From positions 1 to 10,426 of the forward strand of contig CAILON010000135.1 in assembly GCA_903835865.1 (NCBI GenBank): DNA of 10,426 bases. Reading direction: 5' to 3'. The translations under genes were made by a program, and so were the position numbers. Source of the DNA: an uncultured beta proteobacterium (GTDB taxonomy: Bacteria; Pseudomonadota; Gammaproteobacteria; Burkholderiales; Burkholderiaceae). The notes under the pieces were generated by a model. That model saw only the letters and a list, made by a program, of their open reading frames with translations. It was not told where the DNA came from and did no database searches. Positions 5,897-10,426 of this stretch are shown here, piece after piece (the first letter of the stretch is position 1; each line of letters starts with the position of its first letter).

Positions 5897-6697
5897 TTAC
5901 CAAGGCAAAGCTGGTAATACTGGTTTAAGGCCTGCCTTTTGAATGGTAGGCGCCGCCTTAGGTGATGCCAAGAAGGCAATCAAATCTCGTGATGCACCAA
6001 GGTTGCTGACATTCTTAGTAATACCCGCAGAAAACAACACTGTCTTTTGTGCTTCTGGTGGCAGCTCACCAATGAAGTCCACACCAGGAATTGGGAGCAA
6101 TTCACTCACTTGCTGAAAGCCTAATTCTGCTTCGCCTCTTGCAACAACTGATGCGACGCGCTCGCTATAAATCTTTCTGGCAGTTTTTTCCATCGGCTCA
6201 GCAATTCCCATCTTGGGAAATAGCTCGGTCGATAAATACACTCCACTAGCACTAGCAGAATAGGCAACGGACTTGGCATTGAGTAAGGCTTGTTTTAAAG
6301 CTGCCATCGTGCTGATATCGGGCCTGGGCGCCCCCGCCTTCACTACTCCACCCATTACAGAGGCCACCAGATCTACGCGGGTTCCTGGCTGTATTTCTCC
6401 ACTTTTAATAAATTCTTCCAAAGCTGGTCCTGCTAGGATTAGCACATCAAACTTTTCACCACGTCCTAGTCTAGTAGGAATGGAATCGTGAGCCGCGCCC
6501 ATCGACGAACCATAAGAGATGATGACCTTATTGGGCGATTGCTTCTCGTACTCAGGAACCAAAGTCTTTAATGCCTCAGCAAATGCGCCTGAGGTAATCA
6601 CATGAATATCGGCTGCAAATGTGGCGCTTGTTAAAAGTAGGCTTATTAAAAAAACGAGTGCGGATTTTTGGAATAAATTTTTAATTTTTATGTTCAT
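5897..6697 (-). CDS. ModA-like periplasmic substrate-binding protein
   Basis: The 266-residue protein has a Sec signal peptide of about 28 residues ending ATFA before Ala-Asp. The mature part has the class II binding-protein fold of the ModA/COG0725 group. IHVITSGAFAEAL near its start corresponds to the Ser/Ala-rich first ligand loop of ModA. ISYGSSMGA and FDVLILAGP follow, and the C-terminal AFLASPKAAPTIQKAGL is typical of these proteins. No modB or modC is nearby, so molybdate is not assured; related proteins in Burkholderiales are often orphans of unknown ligand. It lies 22 bp after the Bug receptor gene and 22 bp before the VOC gene, so the three are probably co-transcribed. Confidence 0.85.
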   Translation of the reverse strand: MNIKIKNLFQKSALVFLISLLLTSATFAADIHVITSGAFAEALKTLVPEYEKQSPNKVIISYGSSMGAAHDSIPTRLGRGEKFDVLILAGPALEEFIKSGEIQPGTRVDLVASVMGGVVKAGAPRPDISTMAALKQALLNAKSVAYSASASGVYLSTELFPKMGIAEPMEKTARKIYSERVASVVARGEAELGFQQVSELLPIPGVDFIGELPPEAQKTVLFSAGITKNVSNLGASRDLIAFLASPKAAPTIQKAGLKPVLPALPW

Positions 6698-6719
6698 TTA
6701 AATGTCTTCATTGCGAATA

Positions 6720-7682
6720 TCAATCAATCGTAATTTTTCCGCTCTTGACTAGCTTTAACCACTCCACCATCTGCGCTTTAATAAACTTATCTGCACTATC
6801 AGCATTCCCTTGAAAAATTTCACCTCCTAAGGTGCTTACTTTTTCCTTTACTTCAGCTGACTGCATTACCTTTGAAATCGCATCTGAAATTTTTACCAGT
6901 ATCACTGCAGGGGTTGCAGCGGGAGCAAAAATGCCATTCCATTCGTAAACCTCATAACCCGCTATTCCTGATTCTGCCATGGTTGGCACGTTAGGCATAG
7001 ACGAGGCCCGTTTTTTTCCGGTGACTGCTAAGGCATTTAATTTGCCCGTATCTACATATTGCTTGGTTGATGCTACGCTGCCAAAAAAGACAGGTACCTG
7101 TCCGCCAACCACATCATTTAATGCGGGGCCACCGCCCTTATAGGGAACATGTTGCATTTCAACCCCAGCCTTTACCTCAAACAATGCGCCCGCCAAATGT
7201 TGAGCTGAGCCATTGCCTGAAGATGCATAAGCTATCCCATTGGGCTTGGCTTTTGCTAGGGCAACCATTTCTTTGACTGACTTCGCAGGAAAGCCGGGAT
7301 GCACTAAAAGAACATTAGGGTATTGCGCCAAAATTCCAAGCGTTTTGAAATCACGATTGGGGTCATAGGGCAATTTTGGAAACAAAGAAGGGTTCACAGA
7401 ATATGAAGAGGCATCGAGCATCAAGGTGTATCCGTCTGCACTTGCCTTAGCCACGTATGCTGCCGCAATTTGGCCGCTTGCCCCTGGCTTATTCTCAACC
7501 ACAACCGAAGTGCCCAAAGCCTTTCCCAGGGGCCCTGCGATCGTTCTAGCCATGAGATCTGCAGTTCCGCCCGGAGGATAGCTCACGATCAAACTAATGG
7601 GTCGATTTGGCCATTCTTGTGAATAAACTTGGCTTGCAGCAAGCAATAGAAGCAACGATAGTGCTTTAGTAAATATCTTCAT
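6720..7682 (-). CDS. Bug/TctC-type tripartite tricarboxylate transporter receptor
   Basis: This 320-residue periplasmic receptor has a signal peptide (Lys at 2 and 6, a Leu-rich core, cleavage after SQVYS). The mature start EWPNRPISLIVSYPPGGTAD is a textbook Bug sequence; the PGG-T-D loop contacts a carboxylate of the ligand. AGPLGKALGTSVVVENKPGA, HVPYKGGGPALNDVVGGQV and VPTMAESGIAGYEV are other family signatures. Bug proteins bind organic acids, aromatic acids and related compounds and usually feed a TctAB permease. No tctA or tctB is in the window, as is common for the many orphan Bug genes of Burkholderiales. GGGGA before the ATG is a good ribosome site. It heads the minus-strand operon and is divergent from the amidohydrolase. 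Confidence 0.95.
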   Translation of the reverse strand: MKIFTKALSLLLLLAASQVYSQEWPNRPISLIVSYPPGGTADLMARTIAGPLGKALGTSVVVENKPGASGQIAAAYVAKASADGYTLMLDASSYSVNPSLFPKLPYDPNRDFKTLGILAQYPNVLLVHPGFPAKSVKEMVALAKAKPNGIAYASSGNGSAQHLAGALFEVKAGVEMQHVPYKGGGPALNDVVGGQVPVFFGSVASTKQYVDTGKLNALAVTGKKRASSMPNVPTMAESGIAGYEVYEWNGIFAPAATPAVILVKISDAISKVMQSAEVKEKVSTLGGEIFQGNADSADKFIKAQMVEWLKLVKSGKITID

Positions 7683-7702
7683 TGTGTCCCCATGATCTGA
7701 TG

Positions 7703-7732
7703 TTTATATGGAATATAAAGTAGCATACTCAA
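7703..7732 (-). promoter_or_regulatory. Probable promoter for the Bug - ModA-like - VOC operon
   Basis: On the minus strand, TTGAGT (7727-7732) and TATAAA (7703-7708) are 18 bp apart, with four and five consensus matches. The start would be near 7696, just upstream of the GGGGA ribosome site and ATG. The -35 lies immediately before the ATG of the divergent amidohydrolase, whose own promoter must therefore overlap. TATAAA at 7714-7719 is a possible plus-strand -10, without a good -35. Confidence 0.4.
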
Positions 7733-7733
7733 A

Positions 7734-8507
7734 ATGAAAATTGATTCCCATTTCCATGTTTTTTTAGCCCATGCTGTCGATCAGTCCAAAAGTCGTTATC
7801 CCGTTCAATACGACGCATTGATCGATCAATGGCGAAACCTGGCAGATAAAGAGGGGATTCAAGGCGGCGTACTAGTTCAGCCTAGCTTTTTAGGATTTGA
7901 TAATGCATTTTTGCTAGGTGCCCTGCAACAAAGCCCAAAAGACCTACGAGGAATTGGCGTAGTCGAAGCAAATACACCAAGAACACAACTTCTTGAGCTT
8001 CAGGAGCAGGGAGTTGTTGGGGTGCGCCTCAATCTTTATGGAGCGTCAAACCCATCAACAGTGGTCCGTACAAACTGGAAGCTCATTGAGCGATTAAATG
8101 AGTGCGAGATGCATCTTGAGATACATCATGATGACGGCTTATTAAATAGCCTATTGTTAGAAGTGCCGACAGATACAGAGATTGTTGTGGATCACTTTGG
8201 CAGGCCTAAAACGGATACGGATTTTATCCGTGAGGATAGTGGCATTCAAAAGCATGCTAATAAGCTGTGGGTCAAGCTTAGCGCTCAATACAGAACACCC
8301 CAGATAGATCATTCCAAAGTCTTAGATTATTGGCGCAACAGTATTGGAGATGCAAAATTATTGTGGGGAAGTGATTGACCACATACCCGTTTTGAATCAA
8401 TGCAAAACTATTCACAACAATTGAGTAATCTCCAAAACTTAGTTGCCGATGAGCAACTGCTCGATCAAATATTGACTGTCAATCCAGAAAAGTTATACCG
8501 GCTCTAA
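7734..8507 (+). pseudogene. COG3618-type amidohydrolase interrupted by one in-frame TGA
   Basis: The protein resembles the metal-dependent-hydrolase group that includes 2-pyrone-4,6-dicarboxylate lactonase (LigI), acting on lactones of organic or aromatic acids. The start carries the superfamily HxH motif (H6, H8 in DSHFHVF). EIHHDD and VVDHFGRPK supply further barrel His/Asp residues, and LLWGSD ends at D214, the conserved Asp of strand 8. The next codon, at 8376-8378, is TGA. After it the same frame continues PHTRFES and 35 more residues to a TAA at 8505-8507, one base from the convergent phosphatase gene. Relatives read WGSDWPH here, so TGA replaces a TGG Trp codon. With Trp restored the protein would have 257 residues; the stopped form has 214 and loses the last helices. 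This could be a recent nonsense mutation, readthrough (the stop is followed by C) or a base error. No other lesion is visible. Confidence 0.82.
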
Positions 8508-8508
8508 A

Positions 8509-10092
8509 TTAGGATAAGCGCTCAATTTTGTTCGAACCCGATCGGACCACAAACTTTGCAAGCGTTTCAATTGTTGTGTCCTCTTGCTGCGCGTCACTGA
8601 CTACCCTAAGATTTACAGTTAATGCATTGGGAGTGAACTCTGCCACCCCATAACCTTTTTTCGTAGCTTCAGCAAAAACAAAATGCGGGTTTTTAGCTAA
8701 ACGTGCATCCAAATATTTACTACCATTCCCTATCGAAGTAATGCTGGTACCGCAAAACTCCACCCCCAACACTGCACTATCGGGTTTGTTGTAATCAGTC
8801 TTCAGATAGCCCACCCAATTTTCGTGAACATCACCCCCAAAAATAACAAGATTCTTCACTTTGTTCTCTATAAGCGCTTGGTCAAGCCTTCTTCTAGCCG
8901 CCGGAAATCCATCCCAACCATCATTCCAAATCAGCAATTTGTCGCCACTTGGAAAATATCGCTGTGCATACAAAGTGGGCTGACCAATTACATTCCAGAT
9001 ATTTTTATTGGCTTCTTTCAGCTTACTTGCTAACCACTTTTCTTGCGCGCCTCCCAAGATAGTTCTACTTGAATTCTCTAGTTCTGGACAGGTCTTTGGA
9101 TCGAAGATGGAAGAGCCATTACCCGAGGGAGTGCAAACATCCGGATCTCGGTACTGACGATCATCCAACATACAAATATTGGCCAGTTTTCCATAGCGGA
9201 AGTCGCCATAGATGCGCATCTCTGAACCCTTCATAAGGCCATCAATTCCATCAATCAGAGCCGAGGAAGATATTGGCATATGTTCGTAATAGGCCTGATA
9301 GGCTGATGCCCGTCTTTTGGGAAAATCAGAAACGTAAGGGCCAAATGTGCCGGGATTTAATCCTGCATAGTCATTTTGCACCTCATGATCATCCCAGGTC
9401 ATCAGCCAAGGACAAGCTGCATGCATCGCTTGTAAATTTTTGTCTTGCTTATAAAGTACATATCTTTTGCGATAGTCATCAAGCGAAATCACTGGGGGAG
9501 AATCATGCATTCTCACACCCTTGCTACTAGGTCCATATTCATAAATGTAGTCCCCCAAAAAAAGGACGAGATCTAAATTTTCAGCAAGCATATGTTTGTA
9601 GGCACTGAAATAGCCATGCTCATATTGCTGACAGGAAGCATAGGCCAACCTTAACTGGGCCACCGCTTGATCGGCTGCAGGAAGCGTTCTCGTTCTACCT
9701 ACCGAACTCATTGCACCACCCACCTGAAATCGATAAAAGAACCACTGATTCGCTGGTAATTGATTCACTTCAGCATGAACAGAGTAAGCCAGTGCAGGAA
9801 CAGCCAGCGAAACGCCTGACTTCATAATTTTTGAAAAATCTCGATCTAGTGCAAGCTCCCACTTCACCTCTATGGGTTCATTGGGTAAATTGGTGCCAAA
9901 CGCACCTTCATCTACAAGCCTAGTCCACAGCACAATAGATTGATCGCTTGGAGAGCCACTAGCCACGCCGAGAATAAAGGGATTCTTATCAAACTTTTTT
10001 TGAGCCCAAGCAGTATTTGATAATGGCAATGTCACAGTAGCTAATGCCAGCGCCTTTAATAACTCTCTTCTGGTTTTGCATAGCAGACTCAT
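8509..10092 (-). CDS. phoD: PhoD-like alkaline phosphatase/phosphodiesterase, Tat-exported
   Basis: A 527-residue secreted phosphatase. The N-terminus has a twin-arginine signal (T7-R-R-E-L-L-K13), a hydrophobic segment and an AWA cleavage site at about residue 30. An N-terminal beta domain follows (FILGVASGSPSDQSIVLWTR). The PhoD catalytic core then shows C154 in ASCQQYE, D181 in FLGDYIYE, WDDHEVQNDY at 233-242, DDRQYR and GGDVHENW. In Bacillus PhoD these residues hold one Fe(III), through the Cys, and two Ca(II). The enzyme releases phosphate from esters and diesters in the periplasm, usually under phosphate limitation. GAGG lies five bases before the ATG. An intrinsic terminator ends only 22 bp upstream, leaving little space for a separate promoter, and I saw no Pho box. 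The name phoD denotes the family; the substrate is not proven. Confidence 0.93.
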   Translation of the reverse strand: MSLLCKTRRELLKALALATVTLPLSNTAWAQKKFDKNPFILGVASGSPSDQSIVLWTRLVDEGAFGTNLPNEPIEVKWELALDRDFSKIMKSGVSLAVPALAYSVHAEVNQLPANQWFFYRFQVGGAMSSVGRTRTLPAADQAVAQLRLAYASCQQYEHGYFSAYKHMLAENLDLVLFLGDYIYEYGPSSKGVRMHDSPPVISLDDYRKRYVLYKQDKNLQAMHAACPWLMTWDDHEVQNDYAGLNPGTFGPYVSDFPKRRASAYQAYYEHMPISSSALIDGIDGLMKGSEMRIYGDFRYGKLANICMLDDRQYRDPDVCTPSGNGSSIFDPKTCPELENSSRTILGGAQEKWLASKLKEANKNIWNVIGQPTLYAQRYFPSGDKLLIWNDGWDGFPAARRRLDQALIENKVKNLVIFGGDVHENWVGYLKTDYNKPDSAVLGVEFCGTSITSIGNGSKYLDARLAKNPHFVFAEATKKGYGVAEFTPNALTVNLRVVSDAQQEDTTIETLAKFVVRSGSNKIERLS

Positions 10093-10114
10093 GCTTGCCT
10101 CAATTTCGTGCCTT

Positions 10115-10144
10115 AAAAAAATAGCCCAACAAGTGGGCTATTTT
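10115..10144 (-). terminator. Intrinsic terminator of the M20 peptidase gene
   Basis: An 11-bp perfect stem (10118-10128 with 10134-10144) has a 5-nt loop. On the minus strand the stem runs into seven consecutive U residues (complement of A 10115-10121). It lies 27 bp past the stop of the M20 gene and just upstream of phoD on the same strand, so it should separate the two transcripts or act as a partial attenuator for phoD. Confidence 0.85.
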
Positions 10145-10171
10145 GACTTATTGGTTTAAATACATATTTGC

Positions 10172-10426
10172 TTAATTCTGGGTGCCTACTTTATTTCGAG
10201 AAACATCCATGATCATGCGTGAAAGTAAATACATTCTGGGAGTAATAGAGTTAATCAAAATGTACTCATCATCATTTGAATGCGCGCCAAAGCCCTGCAC
10301 TCCCATGCTCTCAATAACTGCATTTTGAGTATTGAATGCTGCAAATGCAGCATCGGTTCCCCCGCCTGCAGCTACCGTCCCCAAGACCAAATCCTTACCC
10401 AGCTCTGCGTATACTTTTTTTGCATA
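10172..10426 (-). CDS. M20-family metallopeptidase (glutamate carboxypeptidase-like), C-terminal part
   Basis: The frame is open from the right edge and encodes the last 84 residues, starting YAKKVYAELGKDLVLGTV. GGGTDAAFAA is the conserved M20 glycine-rich segment. GFGAHSNDDEYILINSI matches the region of carboxypeptidase G2 in which the His is a zinc ligand. The LYLLSRMIMDVS-like end is the normal C-terminal helix of the catalytic domain. The family removes C-terminal glutamate or cleaves N-acyl amino acids and dipeptides; the substrate is open, as the dimerisation domain and most metal ligands lie outside the window. An apparent TTG start at 10388-10390 is internal to the conserved core and should be ignored. 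Confidence 0.9.
   Translation of the reverse strand, partial: YAKKVYAELGKDLVLGTVAAGGGTDAAFAAFNTQNAVIESMGVQGFGAHSNDDEYILINSITPRMYLLSRMIMDVSRNKVGTQN

Noticed and set aside
8376-8378. TGA read as selenocysteine
   Set aside because: The family has Trp here, not Cys or Sec, and I see no strong stem-loop directly after the codon that would serve as a bacterial SECIS element.

Overview
The window looks like a chromosomal segment of a small-genome, moderately AT-rich betaproteobacterium. Polynucleobacter or a close Burkholderiaceae relative is my inference, from the style of the RF3 protein and the orphan Bug-type (TctC) receptor; no marker gene proves it. Genes are packed tightly on both strands, with several 4-bp ATGA overlaps, and there is no intergenic gap over about 135 bp. 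I see no mobile element, CRISPR array, tRNA or rRNA, and no clear sign of horizontal transfer.

Layout. Positions 1-64 hold the last codons of an RsuA/RluE-type pseudouridine synthase. A -10 consensus follows, then prfC (release factor RF3, to 1750), whose reading frame has no ATG, GTG or TTG before its P-loop. Convergent to it is a three-gene overlapping set (2560 back to 1747): a DUF486 membrane protein, a DUF2798 membrane protein and a small lipoprotein. A 60-residue, strongly basic orphan protein (2693-2875) ends in a good intrinsic terminator. An EamA/DMT permease (minus) is divergent from a plus-strand run of MOSC protein, GNAT acetyltransferase and histidine phosphatase (3886-5453).

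From 7682 back to 5482 is a probable minus-strand operon: Bug/TctC receptor, ModA-like binding protein, VOC-fold protein. Divergent from it is a COG3618-type amidohydrolase (7734-8507), interrupted by an in-frame TGA exactly where a conserved Trp is expected (WGSD-stop-PH). Together these could form a small uptake/catabolic locus for an organic acid, but the substrate is unknown. Next come a Tat-exported PhoD-like phosphatase (minus), an intrinsic terminator only 22 bp upstream of it, and the C-terminal 84 residues of an M20 metallopeptidase running off the right edge.

The strongest things to check are the missing canonical start codon of prfC and the single TGA in the amidohydrolase. Each is either a real biological feature (non-AUG start; recent nonsense mutation or readthrough) or a sequencing error. 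I do not see convincing evidence for a wholly new multi-gene system.
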